DNA of 64,000 bases from Gloeopeniophorella convolvens. Its lineage: Eukaryota > Basidiomycota > Agaricomycetes > Russulales. The stretch lies in the NCBI GenBank assembly GCA_022496205.1, contig WTXD01000002.1, forward strand, positions 186,001 to 250,000, given 5' to 3'. The translations under genes were made by a program, and so were the position numbers. Of this stretch, positions 13,045 through 25,259 are shown one piece after another (the first letter of the stretch is position 1; every line of letters starts with the position of its first letter). The notes under the pieces were generated by a model, which searched no databases, was not told the origin of the DNA, and worked only from the letters and a program-made list of their open reading frames with translations.

Positions 13045-14493
13045 CTAGGGCGCTCCAAGGCCGCTGAACCTATATGCGAGCGTCTGCCTGATCCAGTTCG
13101 ATTTGCCCAGCGCCCAGAACACCCAGTCGCGGATGGTATAGATGTGGATTGGTGACCATGCAAACTTGGAGCGGAGGGCCGGGGACATGCCAACAGCGCC
13201 CGACATGACCTTGGTCATGCCGATGACCTTGACCGCGCGCTCGCGACGCAGAGCCATATGTGCGCGGACCTTCTCGTCGGTCTCGGACGACGGGCCGGCC
13301 GTAAGTGCAGCAGCGATGACGGGGCCGAGCGAGACCGCGTCGCGCAGGCCGAGGTTCATGCCCTGTCCGCCTGCTGGAGGGTGGATGTGCGCCGCGTCGC
13401 CGATGACACACACGCTCGCGCCGGGGGAGCTTGTGGAGCCGAAGTGGGTGAAGAAGCGTTCCGCGACGGCACAGCGCGTGCGGAAACGCGTCGACCAGAC
13501 TACGTCGCTTACGGCGACCGCGTTCGGGTTCTTGCTCTTGTCGCGGGAGAGCGAGCCGGGGCCGTATCTCTCGATGAGTTCCTGGCAGTATTCAACTGAT
13601 GGCTTCGAGGGAGGAGCGCCGAGGGAGAGTGGTACGCCGCATGCGATGCGGTAGACAGTCTTGCCATGCGTGTCCTTGGAGCCTTTGATGGGATATTGAA
13701 GAGGAGAGAATATGAAGAAGCTCTCGATGCTGACGACGCCGAAGAGGATGTTGGGAAGAGTTGGGGGTTCAGAGAACGTAACGTCGGCAATGACCATCTG
13801 TGCTAGGGTGTTGATGTCTTCGGGTTCTCCCGGGGCAGCGTTGGGGTCTGCGAAGCCCAGTCCAGAAAGTTGGCGCACCTATGATGGCTACATGAGTCGC
13901 GCACACAAGGCTGAGAAGAGAAGATGCGTACCGCGGACTGAGCCCCGTCCGCACCCACAACGTAGTGGGCAGTGATAGACTGACCGTTGTCAAACGAGAC
14001 ATCTACCGCACGACCATCCTTCGGGTTTTCGCGCATGCCCACGGCCTTATATGGACGGAACACGGGGATGCCGACTTCCTGCATTTTCTCACCCAGAATC
14101 TTCTCGGTGATGTGTTGGGGAAGCAGAAGGTAAAAAGGGAACCGCGTCTTGCCGATCAGGCCATCAAAGTCGACTCCCATAAGAAGGGAATCGAAGCGGT
14201 CGTAATAGTCCATGGCAGAGACTTTGATCCCATGCTCGACCATAGAATCCGCGCAGCCGATGGTATCCAATGCCTAAGAATGTGTCAGGAGAGTGCGGAA
14301 ATGCATGATTATGATTTCGCACCTCTAGAGTTGCTGCGTGGATGACCATTGCGCGAGATGAGTGGTCGCCTTGATCGACCGCATCCACAACAACGACATC
14401 CTTAACGCCTGCATACCAGAGCGAAAGGGCGCACGCCATGCCGGCGGGCCCTGCACCTACGACGAGGACCTTTGTAGCAGACGGGAAGGACAT
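13045..14493 (-). CDS. FAD-dependent aromatic-type monooxygenase
   Basis: Class A flavoprotein hydroxylase (FAD_binding_3 family; phenol- and PCP-hydroxylase-like) that uses NAD(P)H and O2 to hydroxylate an aromatic or similar substrate. Three exons. The first starts at 14493 and carries the dinucleotide-binding motif VVGAGPAGMACAL. The second ends with the DG motif in YVVGADGAQSA. The third has the GD motif CVIGDAAHIHPPAGGQGMNL, which contacts the FAD ribityl chain. Introns at about 14323-14275 and 13931-13879 join in frame (ATLE-ALDTIG; GAQSA-VRQLSG). About 435 residues, shorter than phenol hydroxylases that carry a C-terminal thioredoxin-like domain, which seems absent. The substrate cannot be told from sequence. 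I chose the start at 14493 because GxGxxG follows within 15 residues; an upstream in-frame ATG at 14565 adds a leader of 24 residues. Confidence 0.88.
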
Positions 14494-14628
14494 GGTGGGT
14501 GATTGAATGAGTTGGCAATGGCGAGGCTGGATATGCCTGTTAAATATGGTAGGCGCAATGCGCAATCATCCGAGGGGCACATCGCCTGGCAGGAACGACC
14601 TTGCATAAGTCATCGGAGCGAGCGGAAT

Positions 14629-15134
14629 CTAGGCTCGTGGCGGTAGCATCGCATCAGTGGCGGACGTTGGCCTGCGCCGGAAGGAAGAAATGAGGGCGTC
14701 TCGGATGACGAACCACACGCAAATCGCCGTGAAAGATGCGAACGATGCAAACACTAGCCATGGCTCCACTGGCTTGCAGACAGCGACGATGAAACTGAGC
14801 AGGAAGTAAAGAAACCGTCGAGTCCAAGGTACCAAGCCAAGCCAAGCGCGCTCGGGACGCTGATAGTCACGAAGTTTACGGTCAATGAAGATGAAGTGTC
14901 ACCGACGGGGACGGAGGGTAAGGGGAGCATTATCAAATACCCCCGCCAGGTGACATCTTTATTCATGAGATCCCAGATCAGGATGGCCTTCGCAGCCAGT
15001 TGTGGTTCCTTCATGGGTGGCTGTACAGGACTTGCCCCATGTTCAGTGACTATGTAATCCCACGGCAGGAGCGCGCAGCGCACTGGCACATGGCACTGGT
15101 CGCGGCTGCCTGAGAACCGAAGTTGGTGTTTCAT
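14629..15134 (-). CDS. Small hypothetical membrane protein
   Basis: Not recognised. Two exons fit well. Exon 1 starts at 15134 (MKHQLRFSGSRDQ) and ends near VTISVPSALGLA. A GTACCT...CTCAG intron of about 48 nt then joins in frame to CFIVAVCKPVEPWLVFASFA. The result is about 152 residues. The region around SVPSALGLACFIVAVC and the following VFASFASFTAICVWFVI look like two hydrophobic helices ending in a basic tail (SSFRRRPTSATDAMLPPRA). It follows the TOG-gene promoter on the opposite strand and lies tandem to the monooxygenase gene. The support is ORF length, splice signals and hydrophobic pattern only. Confidence 0.5.
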
Positions 15135-15617
15135 TTCTGCCTGCTGGCGCTAAGTGGGCGTCGTATTCATATAAAGTCGTCTTACGCCGTGCTTCCAGGA
15201 ACCCCGTACGTACGTGACACGCAAGTCTGCGCCCCCGACCGTCGGGGTCGGGAGCAACGGTCCTCTCTTTGGGCAGTCAATGGTGGGAGGTGGTTGGGTG
15301 GCAATCCAGGCTGTGTGCAGTGTGCCGGATTATATAACCGGTGGGTCCGGAAACTAAAGTTGGCAACCATCGAATACGAGCCCCGCCCTATTCGCGGTCA
15401 ACGGTTACCAGGCAGTGTGCCCAGTGTTAGTGGGCGGCGCCACATGAGATGGTGAGTTGGCGGGTTGATGAGGTCGATGAGAAATGGCGAGTTGGAACTT
15501 GCCGGTCCGGAAGGGCGACAGGCAACACGTGACGTCACGAAGAGTCACGCCGTTTTGCAGTCGCGTCAGGCGCGGTTGACCGCATCCCGAGATACCCTTT
15601 ACCCCTTCCGAGCTCTC
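15135..15617. promoter_or_regulatory. Divergent promoter, membrane protein and TOG gene
   Basis: 483 bp between divergent starts. It contains TATATAA at 15331-15337. That box is 281 nt upstream of the preferred TOG start (15618) but 128 nt upstream of an alternative in-frame ATG at 15465, so it bears on start choice. No other gene is seen. Confidence 0.4.
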
Positions 15618-18600
15618 ATGGACGGCCCTCCGCCCCAGGAGGAAGACTTCTCTACCCTCTCAATAGAGGACAGACTCGCCCACAAAAACTGGAAGGCGCG
15701 CGTCAGCGCTTACGAAACCCTCGTCAAAACATTTCAGCTCACGGCATCGGACACCGATCCTGCGTTCAAGCCTTACATTACCAATCCAGATCTCCTCAAG
15801 AAGATCGTAACAGATTCTAATGCAGTCGCACAAGAGAAAGGTGTCGAGTGCGTCGTAGCATTTGTCAAGTTTGCAGGCGAGAGCGCTGCAAGAACGAGGG
15901 AAGCAGTGGTGCCTGCGTTGGTGGACAAGTGCTTTGGGTCCACACGAGCTGGGACGAAGAATCAGGCCATCGAACTGACCTTGCAATATGTCGAAATGGA
16001 GAATGGCGGTGCTGGCGTTGTGGTGCGTGCTAACACCTTACACTTGGATCCCACTCGTGACCACTCCGTCTCTCTAGGAAAATGTTCTACCAGGCCTGTC
16101 CGCTAAGCAGCCCAAGGCTGTAGCAGGTACAGTGGCTGTGTTGAAAGAGATCGTCAGGTAAGACGCCCTTCTGGTTGTCGAGTTTCTCCTTGATTGTGGG
16201 GCGGCGCTCTGTGGCCACACCGTCGCCGACTCGATCAATAAAAGAGCGACATTAACGGCTCAGCCTGTCTTACTGGCTGCTCCCGTCACGATGCTTAATT
16301 CCACAATCATCTGATTCACGACCATGTGCTATAGGTCGTTCGGGATCCAAGCGACCCCGCCAGGGCCTATCTTGAAAGCTTTACCAAAGATCTTCGGCCA
16401 CTCCGACAAGACCGTACGTGCGGAAGGGACGAATCTCGCTCACTCGCTCTATCAGTTCCTCGGTGCTGGTATCGAGCCGTGGCTAGCGGATCTCAAGCCA
16501 GTTCAGGTCAAAGAGTTGAAGGAAGCGTGGGACGGTATGGAGAAAGAAGGGCAAGGGAAGGGCAGCCTGAAGCCAGAGCGGATGACGCGACAGCAAGCGA
16601 GGGACGCAGAACAGAACGCCCTCGCTGGCGGAGATGAGGTCGGCGACGACGCCACTGCCCCCGAAGAAGGTGCGTTTGCACCTGCATACGATGTTTCCAA
16701 AGGCGTAAACTGTAAAGCACAGATCCTGCATCCCTCGACCCTCGGCAGTTTGCCGAAGAAGTTGATATCACTTCTAAACTCCCGGCGAACCTCAACGCAA
16801 GCCTCACGTCGGCGAAGTGGAAGGAACGGAAAGAAGCACTCGACGATCTTTTGACTCTCCTTAATGCCACGCTTCGGGTAAAAGAGGCACCAGAGCTAGG
16901 CGATCTGTCGAAAGCACTTGCGGTACGCGTGCAAAGTGATGCGAATATCAATTGCGTCATGGTCGCCGCGCAATGTCTTGAAGGTCTGGCAAAAGGTCTC
17001 GGAGCCTCCTTTGGCCGGTTCAGAGAAACCGTTATTCCTCCGATGTTGGAGCGGTTGAAGGAGAGGAAGGCGAGCGTCACAGACGTCATTGGCACTGCGT
17101 TGGATGCCATATTTGAGACGGTATGTTTAACGAAGTGCTGTCAGTGCAATCATTCTGAGTGTTTCGTAGACTACTCTCGGCGACATACTTGGGGACATAT
17201 TGCCTGCTTTGAGCAACAAAAATCCCCAGGTCAAGGAGGGTGCCTGCAAGTTCCTAACACGCTGTCTCTCCTCGTCCAAGCAAGCCATCCCCCCGCCTCA
17301 GATCAAGCCCGTTTCCGAAGCCCTTTCTACCCTGCTCGAGGATTCGTTCGCTGGCGCACGTGATGAGGCCGCCAACGCGTTCGGTACGCTCATGAAGATG
17401 GTCGGGGAGCGCCCCTTGGTAGCCGTCATGGACAGCCTTGCAGATGTGCGGAAGGTGAAGGTCAAAGAGGCGTTCGAGAAGGCCACGGTGAAGGCGAAGG
17501 CTGGCGCAGGAGGTCCTCCAAAACCACCTCCCGTAGCTGCGGCACCTGTCAAGGCGCCACCGAAGAAAGCACCAGCAGCTGCCGCCAAGAAGGGAGCGCC
17601 GGCTCCTCCATCCAGATCATCCGTCACCCCGCCCCCCGAAGATGACGCTCCTCAACCCGAGAAGGTCCGCGGTCCACCTGCGCGTCTGTTGGCGAAGAAG
17701 GCTCCTGCTGCTGGAGAGCCTTCTGCTGCACCAGCCGCTGCGGCACCTGCTCCAGTGAAGAAGCCACCACCGGCTGCAGCAGCTGCTGCTGCCGCTGCCG
17801 CGTCGAAACCGACGAAGGGCGGCGCCCCGGCTGCACCAGGCGCGCTTGATACATTCAAGTATAAGCACACGCCTGAAGACGCAGAAGCACTTGCTGCTGA
17901 ACTCATACCGTCAAATCTCATGACCGACCTCAGCGATGCAAACTGGAAGACCCGCCTTGCTGCCTTGGAGGAGATGACGACGTGGGTCGAAGGCCAGGTG
18001 GACGGCCTCGATGCGGAGGTTGTTGTGCGTGCTCTGGGCAAGAAAGGCTGGGCAGAGAAGAATTTCCAAGTTTCAGCTAAGCTGTACGGGATCTTGGTCA
18101 TTTTGGCTGAGCAATGTCCGTCCTTCGGGAGGTCTTGCGCAGCATTGTCTGTCCCGCATCTTTCAGAGAAGTTGGGAGATCTTAAGTTGAAGAAACCTGC
18201 CGGCGATGCGTTGGTGGCTTTCGCGGAGAAGACTTCACTTCAGTTCGTCCTTAGCCAAGGTCAGTCATGCCCCTCGCCTTTCTGGAAAGTAACTGACATC
18301 ACACGTATGAAGCGTATGAGCCACTCAATAAAATCAAGGCACCGAAAGCGCTTGCTGACGCATTGGGATGGATCGAACAGGCCCTCTCTGAGTTTGGCAT
18401 CGTAGGCCTGTCGCTTCGCAGCCTTATCGATTTCTTGAAGGGTGCCCTCAAGAATTCCAACGCTGCTGTGCGGACTAGCGCAACGAAGACCCTCGTCATG
18501 GTCAAGATGTTCGCAGGTTCGAGTATCACTGACCTTCTTGGCGACTTGAATCCGCAGCTCCTCACCACAATCCAGGGTGAGTTTGACAAAGTCGAAGGCA

Positions 18601-21600
18601 ACCCCCCTCCAGAGCCTACAAGGCAATCGGTGGATGTTCTGGCCATGGCACCACAAGGTGGTTCTGGAGGCAAAAGTGGCGCCGGAGCGGTTGACGCCCT
18701 AGATGATCTTTTCCCGCGCGTGGAGATCGATGGACTGCTGAAGGGCACCACTATCCTGGCGGATGCCAAGAGTGACGCGTGGAAGACCAAGAAGGAGGCT
18801 CTGGAAACTCTACAGGCCATCCTGGACCAGGGCGCAAATAAACGCCTCAAGCCCCAAATGGGTACGTCCATCCGAATGTATATTGGTTGCATGGCTACTG
18901 ACGCGAACCTCCTTTCAGGGGAGATCGGGCAAGTCCTTAAGGCGCGCCTCGCGGACTCGAATAAAGCTGTCCAGACTTTGGCGCTCGATATTGTGGCCCG
19001 CATCGCGACCGGAATGGGAAAACCGTTCGAGAAGCAGACGCGTTTCTTCGTCCTCCCAGTCTGCACAGTGCTTTCGGACCAGAAGGCGCCAATACGTGCG
19101 GCGGCCGTTCAGACGCTCACTGCCATGGCTACAGCTTGCGAACTAGACGCGCTCGTCACTGGCATATCAGCAGGTCTTGAGGTCAATCAACCACTGCAAC
19201 GGGCTCAGCTATTGGGGTGGATCGTGGATTGGTTCAAGGAGCACGAGATGACGCCTGGATTGGATTTGAACGGCTGGATTGCTCCCGTGGTGGGTTGTTT
19301 GGATGACCGTAGTGGAGACGTTCGCAAAGGCGCTCAGGGGGTGTTGCCATACCTCATCACATCAGCAGGGTTTGATCAAGTCATGCACCAGACGAACTCT
19401 CTGAAACCCGCCTCAAAGGCATCTGCAGTCCCTCTGATCCAGGCAGCTCGCGCGGCAGCTCCCGCAGGTACTGCTACAGCTCCCGTCGCCACATCTGCCC
19501 CTCCAGCTCCTGCGCCCGCGAAAGCGGCCCCGAAGCTGGCCGCCCCCAAACCTCCAACACCATCCCCATCCAACCCAAGTCCGCCTCAATCCCCTGTCTC
19601 TTCTGCGCCTCCAGCAGCCAAGCCCGGAATCACAAGCAAACTTGGGTCAGTACGCCGCAAACTGCCGCAGGGTACTATCCCACGCCCCGAGTCGCGCACA
19701 GAAACCATTGAAGAAGCGCCCGCGCCTCGTGGTCCATCGAAGCTGGGTGGCCTGAAGCGCTCTGGATTGGCGGCATCGGGAATGAAGAGCATACCTCCGT
19801 CAGCACCAGTCTCCGCCACGCCCTCTCATGAAACCCTCCCGCTGCATGGTATGAACCCCGACGCGAAGAGAGCCCGGTTATTGAAGGACGTTGGAAAGTG
19901 GGTCAACGAGGCAGGGACAACGCGCAAGGACCTGGCAGAACTTCTGCAGCACCAGATGGAACCAAATGCGTCGAAAGATCTGATCTCCAATTTGTTCAGC
20001 CGCGGGCACGATGCCGTCACGGATAACGTCAGCGGCTTATCGATGCTCTGTGACTTTTACGCTGACCTGCAAGCTGGCGGCGAGACCCTTGGGTTGACCG
20101 AAGAAGACGCGAAGACCATCGGGATAGCGAATTCCGACCTCGCGCTCAAGTATGTCTCCATCAAGGCCCATGAACCGCAGTCGAATCTCGTTTCCAAGTG
20201 CTTGGATGTGGTGGACTCGGTCCTCGGGTTTTTGAGGAGCATTGAATACCAGCTCACAGAGCCAGAGGCGCTGTGCTTCATTCCAACAATGGTCTACAAG
20301 GTGAGCATACGCTCAAGGTGTGCGTCGATAATTCCTCATGCATTATCTCGCAGTTTGGTGATGCTCGTGAACCCGTTCGGGTGCGGGTGCAGCAGATCTT
20401 CCAGGAGCTGCCGAAGGTGTACGCGTATAGCCGGGTGTTCCAGCTTGTGCTCGATCATGGGTCGAAGTCCAAGGTTGCGAAGACTCGCCAACTTTCTCTA
20501 GACGAACTTGGTGGAATCCTAAAGCGGTCAGGAATGGGAGCATGTCACCCTGCGAAAGACTGCCCAGTCATCGCATCCATGATTGCAGACAAGGACCCCA
20601 ATGTTCGCAAGTCTGCTTTATCAACTCTAAGGTTTGTCCGCCTTCTCGGCCTGAATAACTATCTGACCTAACTTCCCTGTTAGCGAGGTTTATTTGCTCG
20701 AGGGTGAAAGGGTGTGGTCCCTCGTTGGCCCTCTTGCTCCTAAGGATAAGACTCAACTCGAAGAGAGACTTCGTCGCGTGGCAGGCCCCAGCACACCAGA
20801 CAAGCGCGAAGCCCTGAAGCAGGAAGCCGCCGCGCCACCGCAGCCGTCACAGATCTCGCGTCTAACTGGTAGCGTCGCTCGGCCTGCATCTCCGTCCGCG
20901 CTTCTGGCTCGGCCGGGAGGCATCCACAGGCCCGGAAGCCCGTCCGGAGGCTCCCGGTTAGCACAACCTGCGTCCTCTGTTCCTGCGAGGTCTATGTCCC
21001 CAGGACCCTCCCAAATTGGAAGGCCGACGTCCAGCATCCCTGGCCCTACCTCCCCGCCCGCTCGAAAGACCATGCTTCCCTCCCGTCTCGCGGCCCCGAA
21101 GAGTAGAATGGGCACCCTGCGCACGGCCCTTGTACCTCCCACGGACCACGTCGATGATCACTCGAACGGGACGCAGTATACGAACGGGCAGAGCTCCAAA
21201 GTGGAGTCCTGGCGCAACGCTGAGACCCCAGAGGACCCTGAACCACCTGCGGATTCTGGAAGCAACATCACGCTTACCATCTCCAGCATTCTGAGCAGCG
21301 ATTCGGATCGCAGCGTCGATGCCCTAAAGAAGGTTCAGAAGATTCTTCAACTCGGACCAGACTCTGGACCGTCATCGCCTCTGTACCGGGACTTGGCTGA
21401 ACACACCGAAGGTCTTATAGAGACGGTCACTCTTCAGATGTCTCATGCGTTCGACAGACCAGAGGAGAACATTCGGCTCGCGAAGCACTTAATTCAAACT
21501 TTGAACGCTTTCTGCGACAATCCTCTGCTGGCGGAATCGCTGACAGTCGACATCCTCACCGCGCTTTTCGAAGAGCTGGCGCTGCGTCTTCTCCAAACTG

Positions 21601-22978
21601 ATGACAGCCATGATAAAGAGGTCAAAAATCTGTCAAGGTTCATCAACATGATCATGCTGCGGCTCTTCTCTACCGGGCGGAGAATCACCGTATTCCGGTA
21701 AGATACGCGAAACATAATCTTTGTTTGAAGGCATTCTGACGGTTCACCGTGATCCAGTGGCCTGTTTGCGCTCCTGCTTCAGATTGTTAGGCCATTCCCG
21801 GCGAATGGAACACTTGCCGACTCTCAAGAGGCCAAGGTTGCAGAGCTCGTGTTGAAGTGTATCTGGAAATTGGCTCGCAACATTCCGCAGGATCTCACAG
21901 ACCTGAAACTCGACCCAGTGGAGCTGTTCCCAGCGATCGAAAACTTCTTGCAGACCGTCCCTCCGAATGAGTGGCGCGCCCGAGCTACCAACCGCGTCCC
22001 CTGCGGCGATATGCCACTCAGGACGGTCAAGGTCATCATTCAACACGTCGTCGGTGAGTGCTATCGCATTTCTTTACCCTTCTCATGCATGTTGCTTATC
22101 ATCTTTCATCCAGCCCATTATGGCGATGAAGTATATGACATCTTGTCTGGCTCGTTCGACGATCCGTCGGCCACTATCGTGTACCCTTACGTCTATCGAA
22201 TCCTCAACTCTGGCTCACGCGCTGCTGCTGCTGCTGCCGCTGCCGCTGCCGAGGGCGCCGATCTGCAACCAACTCGAGGCTCTAACACCCCACGGAGCTC
22301 CACTCCAGGTCCCAGTCGGCCGGCATCACCACCCGAGACGGCCTCGGATGCTGCCTCCGGCGACGTGCGACGCTCTTCGCCAAGTCATCACACGAGTCGC
22401 AGTGTATCATCCATCAATGGGCTAATATCACCGCCCATCGAGGAGCCGGATCCGGATGCTCAGCTGTTGAAGATCATCGGCCATATATCCAGCGAAACCA
22501 CGGGCGCTATGCATAAAGAAGGCATCACCGAGCTTCACCACTTCATCAAGGCCTACCCACACAAGAAAACCAAAGTAGACAAGATGCTCGAATCCACGGG
22601 CCCGGCTTTCCGCAAGTACATTTCTCGCGCACTAGCGACCCGCGCAGCGGAAGATGAGGAGAGAGAAGTTGCTGTTGCAGATACCCTATTGAGTACGTCG
22701 CCCCCATTTTGATCGCTGGATTACATCTTAAGGCACGTGCAGAACTCGAGTCGAAGTCGGTACCACCCTCACCTATCGCATCGACGTTTGGCGGGCGTGA
22801 GGATAGGCCACGTTCCCCAATTAGTCCAATCAGCGCGAGTGGACCTGACCAGGACAAGCAAGACAAACTGTCTAGACTGCACGACATCTTCCAATACCGG
22901 ACGAGTACGACGAGCAATTCCTCCCATGGCCGGTCGCCGTCTGCGTTCGCATCGTCCAACCTCTCGCCTCCTGCATAA
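15618..22978 (+). CDS. XMAP215/Dis1/Stu2-family TOG microtubule polymerase
   Basis: Binds tubulin dimers through TOG domains and adds them to plus ends, controlling spindle and cytoplasmic microtubule growth. About 2,200 residues in some twelve exons. Each TOG start is visible as a repeated W-K-x-R helix: HKNWKARVSAYETLVKTF (TOG1), SAKWKERKEALDDLLTLLN (TOG2), DANWKTRLAALEEMTTWVE (TOG3), SDAWKTKKEALETLQAI (TOG4). A fifth HEAT block runs from PDAKRARLLKDVGKWVNEAG through DKDPNVRKSALSTL. Linkers between TOG2 and TOG3 and after TOG4 are Ala/Pro/Lys-rich. The C-terminal domain starts near ITLTISSILSSDSDRSVDAL and ends in a Ser-rich tail. Introns join in frame; one at about 16709-16747 uses GTAAAC and GGCAG. 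The start at 15618 fits the family N-terminus, but an in-frame ATG at 15465 would add 51 residues. Confidence 0.93.
22218..22250 (+). repeat. GCT/GCC trinucleotide run coding for poly-Ala
   Basis: A short microsatellite-like run of alanine codons inside the TOG-protein gene, between the conserved C-terminal helices and a Ser/Pro-rich linker. A second Ala-rich run lies at about 17776-17805. Both are in linkers, so length changes would be tolerated. Confidence 0.6.
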
Positions 22979-23257
22979 ACACCTACGATTATGCGTTTAC
23001 ATGGCCTTTTACTTTCCCATGCTGGCTTTTCCCTGCTTATAATTAAATTGTATCGCTCTATACCTGAGACATGTATATGATACCTCTACACTCGAACGGG
23101 AGTATATAAGGCGTTTCCATCTGTATCATCGCTTGACATGAAACGTAATTATGCATTTCGACCGAATTACGAATACATGCAAATAACACGACATGCAACA
23201 TCTACTCGTGAAAGTCCATTGTCAAGAAATGCAAGGTAAGCAGGTGATTCTATCCTA

Positions 23258-24695
23258 TCATGTGCAAGAACAAGTCGACACGTCAGGGGTCTGGCCAGCC
23301 GGGCAAGTGCCATCTGCATGATGCTCATCAGAATGTATATTCCCATGCAGAAAAGCGGCCGGCGTACCTTCACCAAACGCGACGATGTCGGCGTTCGGGC
23401 CGCCGAACAGGCCCGGGTCAACGCCGGGCAGCTGGTCGTTGAAGACACCCACGAGCTCCTGGTTGCGCGGCGCCTTCGTGCAGTAGAACGTTGACGGGAC
23501 GACGCCGCCGCCAATGTCCTCGGCGTTGCGCGGGTGCTTGCGGTACGCGACGGCGGCGGCGATGAGCGCCGGGCCGTTCGTGACGCCGGTTGATTTGGCA
23601 AAGTCAATCATGCTGTCGGCGTTGTCCTGCTGATCGCAAACGCCGCCGGTGGCGAGGAGCGCATTGATGCCCGCGACGCCGGCGAGCTGCACGCACGGGT
23701 CATTCGTGAAGATGTCACCGCCGCTGGCGAGCTGCGCGCAAAGTTCAGCTGGGCGCAGTGGAGAAAGAGACGCAGAGACGTACGCAGAGGTCTTGCCAGT
23801 TCTGCGCGACAGCAGGGAGGTCGTCTTGCGCGATGCGGCGGTACATAGACGAGCGACTGGAGTGCGGGACATGCGTGCGCAACCACCGGGGGACGAATGA
23901 ACGCCTCCTGCGGCCGTCGGGGTCCGAGGTATCGGCAGTCAATTCGCCCGAGGAAGGGTCGAGGATGCCAGCGGAGCCTCCGTCTGATTCTGACGAGCCC
24001 GACGAGCTGGGGGGCGGAGGCGGGGGAGGGGGCGGGGTGCTGTCATCAGCCGTATCCGTATCGCTGGTGTCCGCTCCTGAATCGTTAGAATCACTGGTAT
24101 CGCTCGAGTCGTTGGTGTCGCTGGTGTCGTCCGAGGTGCTGGAATCGCCGGAATCGTTGGAATCGCTCGAATCGCTCGAATCACTGGTGTTAGAGGTATC
24201 GGTATCCGACGGCGGTGTCAAATCGGTGGAGTTGCCTGAGCCGGATAAAGACGTCGAGTTGGAAACGTTCGTGCAGTTCCCTCCCAACGTCGAGTTGGTG
24301 ATGTCTGTGGCGTTTGCAAGGTTCGGGAGTGCACTTGCGGGGAACAAGCAAGTCGTGGTCGTGGTCGTGTTTGCACTGGAAGTGACATTGGAAGCAGACG
24401 ACGGGTCTAAGGTGGTCGTGTTGGAAGCAGCCGACGGGTCTAAGGTAGTTGTGTTGGAAGCAGACGGCGGGTCCAAGGTAGTCGTGTTGGAGCTAGCCAC
24501 CGAGGAGACCTTTCCAACGCACGCCGGCGGGGGAGTGGGGATGAGGCTGGTGGAAGACGTATGCTGTCAGCGGCCTGCTTCATTGGACATTCGTTTGACC
24601 ATAACTCACGAAGAAGCCCGCCTGACGTGGCTGATTGGGCTACCTGTTGCAAGGGCGACAAGCGCAAGGAATGAGACGAGTCCGGAAGAGCGCAT
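23258..24695 (-). CDS. Secreted Ser/Thr/Asp-rich protein with conserved Cys C-domain
   Basis: Probable secreted or cell-surface protein. The start at 24695 gives a signal peptide (MRSSGLVSFLALVALATGSP), then an intron (GTGAGT donor) joining to LIPTPPPACVGKVSSVASSN. Next comes a threefold 11-residue repeat (SNTTTLDPxxA), many N-x-S/T sites, and a long acidic Ser/Asp/Thr tract ending in a run of nine prolines. The C-terminal domain starts near YRRIAQDDLPAVAQNWQDLC and continues after an intron as LASGGDIFTNDPCVQLAGVA. It contains AAAVAYRKHPRNAEDIGG and ends DGTCPAGQTPDVSTCSCT, with several conserved cysteines. I know this C-terminal pattern as a family of uncharacterised basidiomycete secreted proteins; no enzymatic motif is visible. 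About 410 residues. A TATA box lies 128 nt upstream. Confidence 0.85.
24394..24498 (-). repeat. 33-bp coding minisatellite, three units
   Basis: Three direct tandem units of 33 bp encode SNTTTLDPPSA, SNTTTLDPSAA and SNTTTLDPSSA. The unit length is a multiple of three, so copy-number change would keep the frame. Confidence 0.75.
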
Positions 24696-25259
24696 AGTGA
24701 TTAAAAAGGTTGTCTAGAGCAATGAATGAAGAGAAAAGCCGAAAGAGTGAGTGACCAAGTAAGAGAAGAGCGACCAGGCTCCTGACACTTGAGTGAGGAA
24801 TTCAAGGCAGGGACTCTCGCTGTTATATAGGGAGTCAATGTCGTGCGCGCGGGAAGTGCACCGCTAACGTCTCCATCCCGGAGAATGATGAAGCCCACCA
24901 TGTCAGCGCCGAAAGTGTCGAACTGTCAGTCAACTACCGCGGTCGACAGAGTAAGGCTTCTCGGTGTTGATGTAGATCCAAATGCATTCACGTGACTCGT
25001 ATATGCTCCAATCCGGCGCGGGTGCGCGTTGGTAGCGCGGTGATGGTCCAAAGCACGGTGAAGTAAGTTAGATAATCGCAGCTGCACGCACCGTAGCGCG
25101 CACAGCATGCCTTGGTATTGGCAGTTGAGCGCTGTGAGAAAGGATGGCATAGACTCACACAATGCATGGCCATGGCGACCAGGATCACATAATGATCTTC
25201 GACGTGCTGACAAGACAGGCGTGGATTAAATGCATTTATAGGCAGCCAATAACAACGCT
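24696..25259. other. Spacer between uL3m 3' end and secreted-protein promoter
   Basis: 564 bp. The left part is the promoter of the secreted-protein gene (TATA at 24823-24829). The right part lies beyond the uL3m stop. Overlapping minus-strand frames around 24926-25213 include a short Cys-rich stretch but lack a signal peptide or a usable intron, so I do not call a gene. Confidence 0.45.
24823..24829 (-). promoter_or_regulatory. TATA box of the secreted-protein gene
   Basis: TATATAA read on the minus strand, about 128 nt upstream of the start at 24695. Confidence 0.5.

Noticed and set aside
15465..15617. Upstream in-frame ATG as the start of the TOG protein
   Set aside because: It would add 51 residues unlike any TOG N-terminus. 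The TATA box position allows it, however, so it is kept as an alternative in the gene entry.
24926..25213. Minus-strand frame with a small Cys-rich stretch
   Set aside because: No signal peptide. The only tempting intron would be under 30 nt, and no family is recognised.
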